In this document: piece by piece, positions 6,603-15,429 of the stretch
Numbering within the stretch: the stretch's first letter is position 1
How the letters are laid out: every line of letters begins with the position of its first letter
NCBI GenBank assembly: GCA_050015575.1
Contig: JBEKBD010000037.1
Span: forward strand, 1 to 24,103
Length of the DNA: 24,103 nt
Source of the DNA: Roseiarcus sp050015575
GTDB taxonomy: Bacteria > Pseudomonadota > Alphaproteobacteria > Rhizobiales > Beijerinckiaceae
Reading direction: 5' to 3'
The notes under the pieces: generated by a model
Told to the model about the DNA's origin: nothing
What the model saw: the letters and a program-made list of their open reading frames with translations, nothing else
Database searches by the model: none
Program-made: the position numbers and the translations under genes

Positions 6603-8393
6603 ATGCATCGCTACCGCACGCACACCTGCGGCGCCCTCGGCCTCGCCGAGGACGGCCAGACGGTCCGCCTTTCCGGCTGGTGCCATCGCATCCGCGACCA
6701 CGGCGGCGTGCTGTTCATCGACCTGCGCGACCACTACGGCCTGACCCAATGCGTGGTCGATCCCGATTCGCCGGCGTTCGGCCAGGCCGAGAAGCTGCGC
6801 TCGGAATTCGTCGTGCGGGTCGACGGCAAGGTGCGCAAGCGCCCGCCGGGCACCGAAAACCCGGATATGCCGACCGGCTATGTCGAAGTCTACGTGCGCG
6901 AGATCGAGACCCTCGGCCCGGCGGGCGAACTGCCGATGCCGGTGTTCGGCGACCAGCCGTACCCCGAGGACACCCGACTGAAATACCGCTTTCTCGATCT
7001 TCGGCGCGACAAGCTGCACGCCAACATCATGCTGCGCGGGCGGATCATCGACTGGTTGCGCGCCAGCATGAAGAAGCAGGGTTTCTTCGAGTTCCAGACG
7101 CCGATCCTGACCGCGTCGAGCCCGGAAGGCGCGCGCGACTTTCTGGTGCCGTCGCGCATCCACCCCGGCAAGTTCTACGCGCTGCCGCAGGCGCCGCAGC
7201 AGTTCAAGCAGCTCGTCATGGTCGCCGGCTTCGACCGCTACTTCCAGATCGCGCCGTGCTTTCGCGACGAGGACGCGCGCGCCGACCGCAGCCCCGGCGA
7301 GTTCTACCAGCTCGACATCGAGATGAGCTTCGTCACTCAAGAGGACGTGTTCGCCGCGGTCGAGCCGGTGTTGCGCGGCGTGTTCGACGAATTCGGCGGC
7401 GGCAAGCCGGTGACGCCGAAGTTTCCGCTGATCCCCTACAAGCAGGCGATGCTGGAATACGGCGTCGACAAGCCGGACTTGCGCAACCCCATCCGCATCG
7501 CCGACGTGACCGCAATCTTCGCCCGCGACGACGTGACCTTCAACGCGTTCAAGGAGGTCATCAGGTCGGGCGGCGTCGTGCGCGCCGTTCCGGCGCCCGG
7601 CGCCGCCAGGCAGCCGCGCTCGTTCTTCGACAAGCTCAACGACTGGGCGAAGGGGGAAGGGGCGCCGGGCCTCGGTTACATCATCTTTGAAGGAGAGGGC
7701 GACGCGCTGGCGGGCAAGGGGCCGATCGCCAAGTTCCTGCCGCCTGCGGCGCAGCGCGCGCTCGTCGTCGCCTCCGGCCTGAGACCCGGCGACGCCGTCT
7801 TCTTCGCCTGCGACAAGGAAGCCAAGGCCGCCAAGCTCGCGGGCGCCGCGCGCATCCGCATCGGCGCCGACCTCGGCGTCTGCAAGAAGGACGGGTTCGA
7901 ATTTTGCTGGATCGTCGACTTCCCGATGTACGAGTGGAACGAGGACGAGAAGAGAATCGACTTCTCGCACAATCCGTTCTCGATGCCGCAAGGCGGCCTC
8001 GCGGCGCTCGAGACGAAAGACCCGCTCGAGATTCTCGCGTTCCAGTACGACATCGTCTGCAACGGCGTCGAATTGTCGTCGGGCGCGATCCGCAACCACC
8101 ACCCCGACGTCATGCGCAAGGCATTCGCCATCGCCGGCTACGGCGAGGACGCGCTGCTGGAGAAGTTCGGCGGCATGTACCGCGCCTTCCAGTGCGGGGC
8201 GCCGCCGCACGGCGGCATCGCGCCGGGCGTCGACCGCATCGTCATGCTGCTGGCGGGCGAGGAGAACCTGCGCGAAGTCGTGCTGTTCCCGATGAACCAG
8301 CGCGCCGAAGACCTGCTGATGGGCGCGCCGTCGAGCGCGACGCCCAAGCAATTGCGCGAGCTGCACATCAGGCTGAACCTGCCCGAGAAGTGA
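6603..8393 (+). CDS. aspS: Aspartyl-tRNA synthetase
   Basis: 596 residues, the normal bacterial length. Charges tRNA with aspartate in the cytoplasm. It has an N-terminal OB-fold anticodon domain (about 1-110), class II motif 1 (about 145-183, FFEFQTPILTASSPEGARDF), motif 2 (FRDEDARADR, residues 220-229), an inserted GAD domain (about 290-430) and C-terminal motif 3 (GIAPGVDRIVMLLAGEENLREV). The start is the ATG at 6603 after GTGGAAG. His33 in RDHGG and Gly83 in PPGT are the kind of residues linked in Pseudomonas AspRS to non-discriminating activity. The enzyme may therefore also charge tRNA-Asn for GatCAB amidation, which is usual in alphaproteobacteria; this is inference. Confidence 0.97.
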   Translation: MHRYRTHTCGALGLAEDGQTVRLSGWCHRIRDHGGVLFIDLRDHYGLTQCVVDPDSPAFGQAEKLRSEFVVRVDGKVRKRPPGTENPDMPTGYVEVYVREIETLGPAGELPMPVFGDQPYPEDTRLKYRFLDLRRDKLHANIMLRGRIIDWLRASMKKQGFFEFQTPILTASSPEGARDFLVPSRIHPGKFYALPQAPQQFKQLVMVAGFDRYFQIAPCFRDEDARADRSPGEFYQLDIEMSFVTQEDVFAAVEPVLRGVFDEFGGGKPVTPKFPLIPYKQAMLEYGVDKPDLRNPIRIADVTAIFARDDVTFNAFKEVIRSGGVVRAVPAPGAARQPRSFFDKLNDWAKGEGAPGLGYIIFEGEGDALAGKGPIAKFLPPAAQRALVVASGLRPGDAVFFACDKEAKAAKLAGAARIRIGADLGVCKKDGFEFCWIVDFPMYEWNEDEKRIDFSHNPFSMPQGGLAALETKDPLEILAFQYDIVCNGVELSSGAIRNHHPDVMRKAFAIAGYGEDALLEKFGGMYRAFQCGAPPHGGIAPGVDRIVMLLAGEENLREVVLFPMNQRAEDLLMGAPSSATPKQLRELHIRLNLPEK

Positions 8394-8399
8394 GCGGAA

Positions 8400-8425
8400 G
8401 GCGCGGGGCTTTCTTGCGCCGCGCC
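8400..8425 (+). terminator. Terminator-like hairpin after aspS
   Basis: GGCGCGGGGC at 8400-8409 and GCGCCGCGCC at 8416-8425 pair with one mismatch around a TTTCTT loop, starting seven bases after the aspS stop. No T-tract follows. The stem is strong, but the rho-independent function is uncertain. Confidence 0.4.
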
Positions 8426-8532
8426 GCGCCCTATCCGTCGACAAGACGCAGCGGCGGCGTTGTCGGCGCGAGCGGCCAAAATGGCGAACGTTCGGAAGGT
8501 GAAACAGGCGGTCGTCTGGAGGATATCGGTTC

Positions 8533-10020
8533 ATGAGCGCTGCGCTTGATTCGCGTCGTTACGCGAAGGTCGTGATCGCGCTTGTTCTCGTTCAGGCGGC
8601 GTTTTGGGTCGTTCTGCCGTGGCTTCTCGAAGGATCGATACGCCTCGATTCCGCGGAGGGCGTCGTCGACGGGCCGGAGTGGCAGCTCTCGTATCTGCGG
8701 CATCCGCCGTTTTCCACCTGGCTCTCCGGGCTCGCCTCGATGACGGGGCCGTTTCGCTATGCCGCGCTGTTCTTGATCGGCTCGGTTCTTTCGTGTTCGG
8801 CGTTCGCGATCGCGGCCGGCTTCGTCGCTCGCGTCAATCGTCGCGAGGCCGGGCTCGTCGCGCTCATGGCCGGTCTCGCCTCGCCCTGGGCGACCTATAT
8901 TCCCATTGAGGTCAACCACAATATCGGCGTCATGCCGTTTTGGGCGTTGACCCTATTGACGGGTTGGACCGCCTTCGAGAGCGGCGGGCTCGCCGCCTGG
9001 GCCTGTCTGGGTCTGGCGATCGGACTGGGCCTTTGGGCGAAATACGCGATCCTGCACCTCGTCATTCCGCTCGCGCTCGTGTTCCTCGTCGTCCCGGAAT
9101 GGCGTCGCCAGCTGCGCACGCCCGGCCCATGGTTGGCCGGACTGCTCTGCGTCGCGATCGCAGCGCCGCACTTCATCGACGTGCTGCACAAGGGCGGGAC
9201 GACGCTGAGCTTCGCCGTAAGGACGGCGCCGACGCCGATGCTGAATCGCGTCGGCTCGATGGCGGAATTCATCGCCGATTGTCTCGCGGCCCAGGCGACC
9301 ATGGCCGCGTTCGCCTTTGTCGCTTGTGGACCGAAGCGCTTGCTGCGAGCCATCGCTTCGATGTTCGCGCGGGCGACGATGACCCGCCTCGACCTCTATC
9401 TTCACGCCGCCGCGTTCGGGCCTGTTCTCGTGATCGTTCTCGCTGCGCCGCTCGGCGTGCAGAAGCATTTCCTTTGGGTCACCCCGTTGACCGTGAGCTT
9501 CGCGGCATGGTGGGGCCACGCGGCGGCGCGGGCCGGCCTGGCGGAAGCGCCGCGGCGGCTGTGGCGATTTTACGCGGCATTGGCGGGGCTCTTCGTCGTG
9601 AGCTACGTCGCCGCTCGCGAGCTGGCGCCATACTTGCCGATCCGATTGGCTTATGAGCAGACGGACGGCCCGGCGCTGGCGCGACTCGCCGAGACCTATT
9701 GGGCCGAGCACGAGGCCGGTCCGATCCCCTTTATCGTCAGCCTGAACCTGCAGCACGGATTTCAGGCCGCCGGATCGATCGTCTTCGACCTTCCCTTTCG
9801 CGATCGCGCCCGCGTCGTGCAGGGCGACGCCTATTACGCTCCTTGGACGAGCGTCGACGAGATCAAAAGGCGCGGCGCGCTGGTGGTCGGCACCGACATG
9901 AGGCCGGGAACGACGACGCTCGGCGTCGAGGTTCGAGACGTCACGGCCTATCCCAGGCCGACGCTGCGCGGGGCGAAATCGCCGATGATCTATTTCGGCT
10001 TCATCCCGCCGGGATCGTGA
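8533..10020 (+). CDS. Membrane glycosyltransferase, GT39/ArnT-like (GT-C fold)
   Basis: 495 residues with an N-terminal membrane segment (about 11-32), then a short periplasmic loop with Asp39 (RLDSAEG) and the HPPFSTWL motif at residues 57-64, then about nine to ten further membrane spans and a soluble periplasmic C-terminal domain ending GFIPPGS. Asp after TM1 followed by H-P-P is the signature of lipid-linked sugar transferases of the PMT/ArnT type, which move a sugar from a polyprenyl carrier onto a lipid, protein or polysaccharide on the periplasmic side. GGAGG lies ten bases before the ATG. The acceptor is unknown. The neighbouring glycosyltransferases and UDP-xylose synthesis gene suggest a surface-glycan role. 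An internally deleted relative sits at 11192-11650. Confidence 0.85.
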   Translation: MSAALDSRRYAKVVIALVLVQAAFWVVLPWLLEGSIRLDSAEGVVDGPEWQLSYLRHPPFSTWLSGLASMTGPFRYAALFLIGSVLSCSAFAIAAGFVARVNRREAGLVALMAGLASPWATYIPIEVNHNIGVMPFWALTLLTGWTAFESGGLAAWACLGLAIGLGLWAKYAILHLVIPLALVFLVVPEWRRQLRTPGPWLAGLLCVAIAAPHFIDVLHKGGTTLSFAVRTAPTPMLNRVGSMAEFIADCLAAQATMAAFAFVACGPKRLLRAIASMFARATMTRLDLYLHAAAFGPVLVIVLAAPLGVQKHFLWVTPLTVSFAAWWGHAAARAGLAEAPRRLWRFYAALAGLFVVSYVAARELAPYLPIRLAYEQTDGPALARLAETYWAEHEAGPIPFIVSLNLQHGFQAAGSIVFDLPFRDRARVVQGDAYYAPWTSVDEIKRRGALVVGTDMRPGTTTLGVEVRDVTAYPRPTLRGAKSPMIYFGFIPPGS

Positions 10021-10093
10021 AGACCCGATCGGTCTCATCGCGCAAGGCGCGTATCCGAGAGGGCCTGCCGGAAGCGCACGACGCGAACCGTCT

Positions 10094-11158
10094 CTATCGC
10101 CTGCGCGCCGACCTTTGCTCGACGACGCGGCTGATAATCGAATCGAGACGTTCCCCGCCCTTGTCGATGGTGTGATGATCGAGAATCTTCCGTTGCGCCG
10201 CGATCGCGAGACGCTGGGCGAAACTCGGATTTTCGATCAACCGCCGAATGCGCTCGGCGAGCGCGGCGGCGTCGTCGATCGGAAAGAGCAGACTGTCCAC
10301 GCCGTCAGCCGAGATTTCCCGCGGCCCGGGAGAGTCGGAGAGGACGACGGGTTTGGCGTACAAAAACGCCTCCAGCAGCACTACCGGGCAGACGTCGTGG
10401 TTCGAGGTGAAACAAAAAACGTCGATGTCGCGGAAGAATTCCGCCTTGTCGGTGATCCAGCCGGGAAAGCGGAGGGAGTCGCCCAGCCCTTGGCTCGAGG
10501 CGAGAGCCTTCAGCGCCGGCGCCAAATCCCCGTCCCCGGCTAGCGTCGCCGTGAACGGCACGTCCTGGTTCTTGAGCAGCGCGAGCGCCTCGATGAATTT
10601 CTCGAAGCCCTTCTTGGGCACGAAGCGGCCCATCGCCCCGATCGCCGGCGGCGACGACAACGGCTTGGCCGCCGGAATTTGCGCGGGCGGGCGGATCATG
10701 TTGAAGACCTTGAACACGCGCGCTTCCGGCTGCCCCGCCTCGATCAGCCGCCGGCGCATATCCTCGTTGATGGCGATGGCGAAATCCGCTCCGACCGTTC
10801 GACCGACTTTGATCGAGTGGTTGACCGCGATCAGCGGCGCGATCGACTTGGCCGCGGGCTTGACCAGGTTGATGGCGCGGTTGCCGTGGGCGATGACGAC
10901 GTCGGAACCGAGCGATCGCAGCAGGCGACGGATGCGCCACATCGCGAGCACGTCGTACTGATTGAAATTGGGCGTCTCGATATAGCGGAATCCCAACCCT
11001 TCCAACCGAGGAATGACCATCGCTCTCGGCGCGACGAGGTGAACGACGTCGTAGCCGCGCATGCGCAAGGCCTCGCTGTAGTCGACGAAGACCTGCTCCA
11101 ACCCGCCGAGCCCGGCGCCGAACATGCAATTGACGATCCTCAAGCGCGATCGACCCAA
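10094..11158 (-). CDS. GT4-family glycosyltransferase
   Basis: Up to 354 residues of the GT-B fold. The N-domain has the glycine-rich loop MFGAGLGGLEQVF (residues 12-24) and later VVIAHGNRAINL and LIAVNHSIKVGR. The C-domain has AIGAMGRFVPKKGFEKFIEAL (about 172-192), LAGDGDL, LRFPGWI and the nucleotide-sugar-binding stretch DVCPVVLLEAF. The usual E-x7-E is D255-x7-E263 here, a conservative change. The start is uncertain: the longest form uses TTG at 11158, and a second TTG at 11143 gives the more family-like beginning MRIVNCMFG. Neither has a good ribosome binding site, so read-through from the upstream remnant, 33 bp away, may matter. Probably cytoplasmic and transferring a hexose to a glycan precursor. 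Confidence 0.88.
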   Translation of the reverse strand: MGRSRLRIVNCMFGAGLGGLEQVFVDYSEALRMRGYDVVHLVAPRAMVIPRLEGLGFRYIETPNFNQYDVLAMWRIRRLLRSLGSDVVIAHGNRAINLVKPAAKSIAPLIAVNHSIKVGRTVGADFAIAINEDMRRRLIEAGQPEARVFKVFNMIRPPAQIPAAKPLSSPPAIGAMGRFVPKKGFEKFIEALALLKNQDVPFTATLAGDGDLAPALKALASSQGLGDSLRFPGWITDKAEFFRDIDVFCFTSNHDVCPVVLLEAFLYAKPVVLSDSPGPREISADGVDSLLFPIDDAAALAERIRRLIENPSFAQRLAIAAQRKILDHHTIDKGGERLDSIISRVVEQRSARRR

Positions 11159-11191
11159 CTGTGAACCGTTGCGACGAACCCCGCGCCGACC

Positions 11192-11650
11192 TCAACTGCG
11201 GGGCGGGATCGCCGTGACGATATAATGGAAAGCGTTGGCGATGTAGCCCCAGGCGGCGGGCGCCAGGGAAATCTCCGCCGGTTTGGACGGCGGCGAGGCG
11301 AACTTGGCGGTCCCCTCCAGGCAAGGGCGATCGTCAACCGCGCAGGACGCCGATATCTCGCGCGGAAGCGCGAGAAACCACGCGCCGCGGAGCCAAGCCC
11401 AGAAGGGCGGATGCTGGGCATAGCCGAGTTGGAATTCGCGTCCCCACGCGAAAGCGTCGAACACATGGTGATTGATGCGCCTCGGGCTCTGCGTCGCCGC
11501 GGAATAAATCGACAAGGCGACGAAGAAAGCGACGCAGGCCGCCGAAAGCATCGAAGAAGTCGGCCCCGGGGAAGGCAGGGCCGCCGCGCCGGCATGGTCG
11601 AGGTCGAGCGCGTCCGGCTTCGATCGTTCCAACGACACGCGCAGAGACAC
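11192..11650 (-). pseudogene. Remnant of a GT39/ArnT-like glycosyltransferase, centre deleted
   Basis: This 152-codon frame fuses the two ends of a protein that is normally around 500 residues. The first part has a membrane segment (about 35-50) and FDAFAWGREFQLGYAQHPPFWAWLRG (65-90), which aligns with the DGPEWQLSYLRHPPFSTWLSG motif of the intact gene at 8533. After ALPREISAS (about residue 102) it passes directly to a soluble tail (DDRPCLEG... ending FHYIVTAIPPRS) that resembles the end of the same family. All middle membrane spans are missing. The frame is kept across the join, near 11338-11356, so a short product is possible but should not be a working transferase. It points the same way as the GT4 gene. 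Confidence 0.6.
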
Positions 11651-11967
11651 CGGCCGACCTTCCTGAAGGCGGCCGCCGCCGCAATGCGGTCGCGTGAAAA
11701 GATCTTCGGCGCGATCCGCCCATCCCTGACGCCACGCGAAGGGTGGACGCCTCGCACGCGAGCGGAGCGCATAATGACCATCGCCGAAAACTTTGCAATC
11801 TCGGCCGCTTCACCCGTCTTTCCCGCTTCGCCTTCCTCCAATCGTGCGGCGGCGCGTGGTGAATTCGGTTGCCAAGCGGCGTTTGATTGGCCAATACGTC
11901 GGCGCCGACGGCGGCCTGCGGCCGGACGCCGGCGCCGCTGATGACTTTTTTTGAAGGACCCTGCGCC
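11651..11967. other. Non-coding spacer before the CgeB-like gene
   Basis: 317 bp between the divergent GT39 remnant and the CgeB-like gene. No frame resembles a protein. A locally AT-richer patch with CATAAT at 11770-11775 could be a -10 element but lacks a well-spaced -35. The last 60 bp are GC-rich with GGCGCC repeated. No RNA gene or clear operator was found. Confidence 0.5.
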
Positions 11968-13029
11968 ATGCGCGTTCTTATCGTGGGAAACGGCAACGAA
12001 CGCTTTCTTGGCGGAAGATTTTACAATACCGAGCGCAAGCTCGCCAATGGCTTCATTCGCAATGGCCATTTGCTGCATTTTTTCAGCGATCGCGACGTCG
12101 CACGGCGTGCGACGATTTTTCGTTCGTCTCGCGCCGGACGCGGGGAGGCCAACCGGCGGTTTCTCGACGTCGCGCGCAATTTTCAGCCCGATTTCATCGT
12201 TTTCACGCATTCCTGCCTGATTTCGACAGAGACTTTCGTCGAAGCCAAGCGCTTGCCCCAAGCGCCACGCTTGGCGCAGGTCTGCGTCGATCCGATGTTT
12301 CGGCGGGTCAACGTCGACTTTCTCAAGGATCGCGCATCGGTCGTCGACGCGACTTTCGTCACCACGGCGGGCGAGGTTCTTGCCCAATTCTCCAGCCCGA
12401 CGAACGTCTCGTCGTATATTCCCAGTGAGGTCGACGCCTCGATCGAGACGGCGCGCGCCTTCGAACGGTCGGATCAGTCTTTCGACGTGTTCTTCGCGGC
12501 CAACGCGGCCGGAGACCGGCCGGGGGATGTGCGTCGAGCGACGCCTGCGCTCATCGTCAAGTCCGGCAAGGCGTCGCTCGATTATCACGGCTTCGACGGC
12601 CGGCCGCCTGTTTTCGGGATTGAATATTTCCGTCGGCTCGCCGACGCGCGCATGGCGCTGAACATCAATTCCGACCGCGCCGAGCAGGCGAACGTCCGCG
12701 CGCCGGCCGAGGAACTCTATCTCTATAACTCCAACCGCATTTGCCAGATCATGGGCTGCGGCCTGCTGACGCTGTCGTTTCGCGTCAACCAACTTATGGA
12801 ATTGTTTGAAGAAGATAGGGAAATGGTGTTCGCCGACACGCCCGAGGAAATGTTGGACGCGGTGCTTCGGTATAAGCGCGACGACGCCGCGCGCCGCCGG
12901 GTGGCCGAGGCGGGCTGGCGGAAATCGCACGAAGAACTCAACGAGCGACTCGTCGCGCGCTATATCGAAGAAGTCGCGTTCCGCCGCGCGCTCTCCCATC
13001 CCTATATCTGGCCGACCAAGCTGTGGTGA
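11968..13029 (+). CDS. CgeB-like glycosyltransferase
   Basis: 353 residues from the ATG at 11968, with GAAGGA upstream; the longer open frame upstream is not protein-like. It begins with a Rossmann-type MRVLIVGNGNERFLGGRFYN, then PDFIVFTHSCLIS and VCVDPMFRRVN. It ends with the CgeB/Glyco_trans_1_2 C-domain: ARMALNINSDR, YNSNRICQIMGCGLLTLSF, a stretch on frontier residues (ELFEEDREMVFADTPEEMLDAV) and ARRRVAEAGWRKSHEELN. CgeB-type proteins are GT-B transferases linked to spore-coat, flagellin or surface glycosylation; donor and acceptor are unknown. Its stop lies inside the start region of the following gene, so the two are translated together. Codon choice is somewhat less GC-rich than in the housekeeping genes, which hints at acquisition. 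Confidence 0.82.
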   Translation: MRVLIVGNGNERFLGGRFYNTERKLANGFIRNGHLLHFFSDRDVARRATIFRSSRAGRGEANRRFLDVARNFQPDFIVFTHSCLISTETFVEAKRLPQAPRLAQVCVDPMFRRVNVDFLKDRASVVDATFVTTAGEVLAQFSSPTNVSSYIPSEVDASIETARAFERSDQSFDVFFAANAAGDRPGDVRRATPALIVKSGKASLDYHGFDGRPPVFGIEYFRRLADARMALNINSDRAEQANVRAPAEELYLYNSNRICQIMGCGLLTLSFRVNQLMELFEEDREMVFADTPEEMLDAVLRYKRDDAARRRVAEAGWRKSHEELNERLVARYIEEVAFRRALSHPYIWPTKLW

Positions 13030-14132
13030 TCGCCGCCGCCGCGCCGTCTCGAACGATCGGCGTCGTGCTTCCCGCGCGCGAGGCCTTCGGCATGAGCAAG
13101 TCGGGCGCGGTCGCGCTGTGTGCGCGCGATTTCGCCGCCTACAGCCGCTTTCGCGAGCAAATCACGATCCTCGGCGCGGCGGAATGCGATTATCCCGATG
13201 TGCGCTACCGACGCCTGGTCGACTGGCGGCGCTGGCATCTGCGCACCCGGACCGCGTACGTCCGCGGCGTGGCCCGCGCCGCCAAGGACGATGGGTTCGC
13301 CGTTCTCGAAATCCAAAATCGGCCGCAGTTCGTCGCCGCGCTGCGCGAGGCGCTGCCTGGGGTCAAGCTGGCGCTGCATCTGCACAACGATCCTCAGGAG
13401 ATGGAGGGCTCGCGCAGCCCGGCCGAGCGCGAGGCCATATTGCGGCGGGTCGAGGCCGTCTACTGCGTCAGCGCCTTTGTCCTCGGACAGTTCCTTTCCG
13501 GCGTGCGCGACGAAGCCCGCAAGGCGATCGTCGTCTACAACGGCGTCGCCGCTGCCGAATTGGCGACGCCGAAAGAAAAAATTTTCGCCTTCGTCGGCCG
13601 CTTGATCCGCGACAAGGGCGTCGTCGAACTGACGCGGGCTTTCGCGCTCGCGGCGCCCGATCTGCCCGGCTGGCGGCTCGTCATCGCGGGCGGGGATTCG
13701 GCGAAGCTGTTCCATGGCCGCGCCGCGCCGCTGGCGCGGGAGCGCGACGCGCTCGCCGACCGCCTGACGCTGCTCGGGCAAGTCCCGCACGCCGAAGCGA
13801 TGGCGCTGTTCGCGCGCGCGGAGATCGGCGTCGCGCCGTCGATCTGGCGGGAGCCCTTCGGGCGCACGGCGCTGGAGGCGATGGGGCAGGGCTGCGCCGT
13901 CATCGCCACGCGCGCCGGCGCCCTTGCGGAAATCGTCGACGGCGCGGGCGAGATCGTCGACGCCCGCGACATTCCCGCCTTCGCCGCAACTTTGCGGCGC
14001 GTCGCCTCCGACGAGGCGCTGCGCCGCCGACTGCAGGAAAGCGCTCGCGCACGGGCGCGGGGGGCGTTCGACATTCGCCGGGTGATCGAGCCGCTCGACG
14101 ATGCGCGCGCGCGCCTGCTCGCGGCGCATTGA
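13023..14132 (+). CDS. GT4-family glycosyltransferase
   Basis: 369 residues from GTG 13023; GTG 13026, which forms a GTGA overlap with the previous stop, is an equally good start and shortens the protein by one residue. Features of the GT-B fold are visible: VLEIQNRPQF and LALHLHNDPQEMEG in the N-domain, VYCVSAFVLGQF, then FAFVGRLIRDKGVVELTRAF, LVIAGGD, LTLLGQVPHAEAMALFARAEIGVAPSIWREPFGRTALEAMGQG. The E277-x7-E285 donor-binding motif is intact. It is cytoplasmic and transfers a nucleotide-activated sugar. It overlaps the CgeB-like gene and is followed after 70 bp by the UDP-glucuronate decarboxylase, forming a three-gene glycan operon. The specificity is unknown. Confidence 0.9.
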   Translation: MVIAAAAPSRTIGVVLPAREAFGMSKSGAVALCARDFAAYSRFREQITILGAAECDYPDVRYRRLVDWRRWHLRTRTAYVRGVARAAKDDGFAVLEIQNRPQFVAALREALPGVKLALHLHNDPQEMEGSRSPAEREAILRRVEAVYCVSAFVLGQFLSGVRDEARKAIVVYNGVAAAELATPKEKIFAFVGRLIRDKGVVELTRAFALAAPDLPGWRLVIAGGDSAKLFHGRAAPLARERDALADRLTLLGQVPHAEAMALFARAEIGVAPSIWREPFGRTALEAMGQGCAVIATRAGALAEIVDGAGEIVDARDIPAFAATLRRVASDEALRRRLQESARARARGAFDIRRVIEPLDDARARLLAAH

Positions 14133-14202
14133 CGGCGCGCGTCCCCCTCGTATGGTTCCCGCCTGCAATGAGCTGCCGCGCGCCAACAGGCACGGAGCAT
14201 CG

Positions 14203-15165
14203 ATGAACACCACGAATAAACGCGTTCTCGTCACCGGCGGCGCCGGCTTTCTCGGCTCGCACCTGTGCGAGCGGCTGCTGGCCGACGGCCATGACGTGCT
14301 GGCGGTCGACAATTATTTCACCGGCCGGCGCGACAACATCCTCCATCTCCTCGACGCCCCGCGGTTTGAAATCATGCGTCGCGACATCACCTTTCCGCTC
14401 TATGTCGAAGTGGACGAGATTTACAATTTGGCCTGCCCGGCCTCGCCGGTGCATTATCAATTCGATCCTGTGCAAACCACCAAGGTCAGCGTGGTCGGCG
14501 CCATCAACATGCTGGGCCTCGCCAAGCGGCTGAAGGCGAAGGTGCTGCAAGCCTCGACCTCCGAAGTCTACGGCGACCCCACCGTGCGCCCGCAGAGCGA
14601 AGAATATCGCGGCAGCGTCAACATCATTGGGCCGCGCGCGTGTTACGACGAAGGAAAACGGTGCGCCGAGACGCTATTCTTCGATTACCGGCGCCAGCAC
14701 AAGCTCGCCATCAAGGTGGTTCGCATCTTCAATACGTACGGCCCGCGCATGCAGCCGAACGACGGCCGCGTGGTCTCCAATTTCATCGTGCAGGCGCTGC
14801 GCGGCGAGGACTTGACGATCTTCGGGGACGGCCTGCAGACCCGCGCGTTCTGTTATGTTGATGATATGATTGATGGTTTCGTCCGGATGATGGCGACGGG
14901 CGACGACGTGACGGGGCCCATCAACCTCGGCAATCCGGTGGAAACGCCGATGCTTCGGCTCGCCGAGCGGGTCATCGAATTGGCCGGCAGCGCATCGCGC
15001 TTGGTTTACCGGCCCCTGCCGGCGGACGACCCCGTGCAGCGCTGTCCCGATATCGGCAAGGCGCGAGAAAAGCTCGGCTGGCGCCCGACCGTGCCGCTCG
15101 ACGACGGGCTGACGCGCACGATCGCCTATTTCGACCGCCTGCTGAGCGGCCGCGCCGCGGGGTAG
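14203..15165 (+). CDS. uxs: UDP-glucuronate decarboxylase (UDP-xylose synthase)
   Basis: 320 residues of the extended SDR family. Oxidises and decarboxylates UDP-glucuronate to UDP-xylose using bound NAD. The cofactor motif is G12-x-x-G15-x-x-G18 (TGGAGFLGSH). The catalytic set is the STSEVYGDP serine/threonine with Tyr148-x3-Lys152 (ACYDEGKRCAE). NLACPASPVHYQFDPVQTTK, IGPRACYDEGKR, RIFNTYGPRMQPNDGRVVSNF and QTRAFCYVDDMIDG are close to family consensus and separate it from 4,6-dehydratases. The start at 14203 follows CGGAG. It is the only sugar-nucleotide gene in the window, and supplies xylose for the neighbouring transferases, most likely. One codon run (14851-14880) is unusually AT-rich. 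Confidence 0.93.
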   Translation: MNTTNKRVLVTGGAGFLGSHLCERLLADGHDVLAVDNYFTGRRDNILHLLDAPRFEIMRRDITFPLYVEVDEIYNLACPASPVHYQFDPVQTTKVSVVGAINMLGLAKRLKAKVLQASTSEVYGDPTVRPQSEEYRGSVNIIGPRACYDEGKRCAETLFFDYRRQHKLAIKVVRIFNTYGPRMQPNDGRVVSNFIVQALRGEDLTIFGDGLQTRAFCYVDDMIDGFVRMMATGDDVTGPINLGNPVETPMLRLAERVIELAGSASRLVYRPLPADDPVQRCPDIGKAREKLGWRPTVPLDDGLTRTIAYFDRLLSGRAAG

Positions 15166-15315
15166 GCGAGGCCTGCCCGCCGCCGGACGGACCCGAATTC
15201 TCCGCAGCGCAGGCGCGGCGACGGCGCTCGGCCTGGGCCGCTCCGCCTACGGCTCGCCTCGACTTCGCACGCCCTTGTTCGCCGGCGGCGCGCATGTTAG
15301 CCACGGCGCCGACGA

Positions 15316-15392
15316 CGGGGTATAGCGCAGCCCGGTAGCGCGGAAGTTTTGGGTACTTCAGGTCGCAGGTTCGAATCCTGCTGCCCCGACCA
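15316..15392 (+). tRNA. tRNA-Pro (anticodon TGG)
   Basis: A 77-base gene including an encoded CCA. The acceptor stem CGGGGTA pairs with TGCCCCG, the D-arm is GCGC...GCGC, the anticodon stem GAAGT/ACTTC encloses the loop TTTGGGT (TGG with G37, typical of proline), and the T-arm is GCAGG-TTCGAAT-CCTGC. It reads CCA and, by wobble, other proline codons. Confidence 0.96.
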
Positions 15393-15429
15393 CTCCCTGT
15401 CGGGCTCATCAAGGACACGCCAACGCCAG

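Noticed and set aside
6252..8534. 760-residue minus-strand open frame
   Set aside because: It is the antisense of aspS. Long antisense frames are expected at this GC content, and the product is Arg/His/Ala-rich without domains.
11887..11967. 27-residue N-terminal extension of the CgeB-like protein
   Set aside because: The extension lacks family similarity, and the ATG at 11968 has GAAGGA upstream and begins directly with the Rossmann-type MRVLIVG.
11140..12999. 619-residue minus-strand open frame
   Set aside because: Antisense of the CgeB-like gene plus spacer; no recognisable domain. The real frame on the other strand has a ribosome binding site and family motifs.
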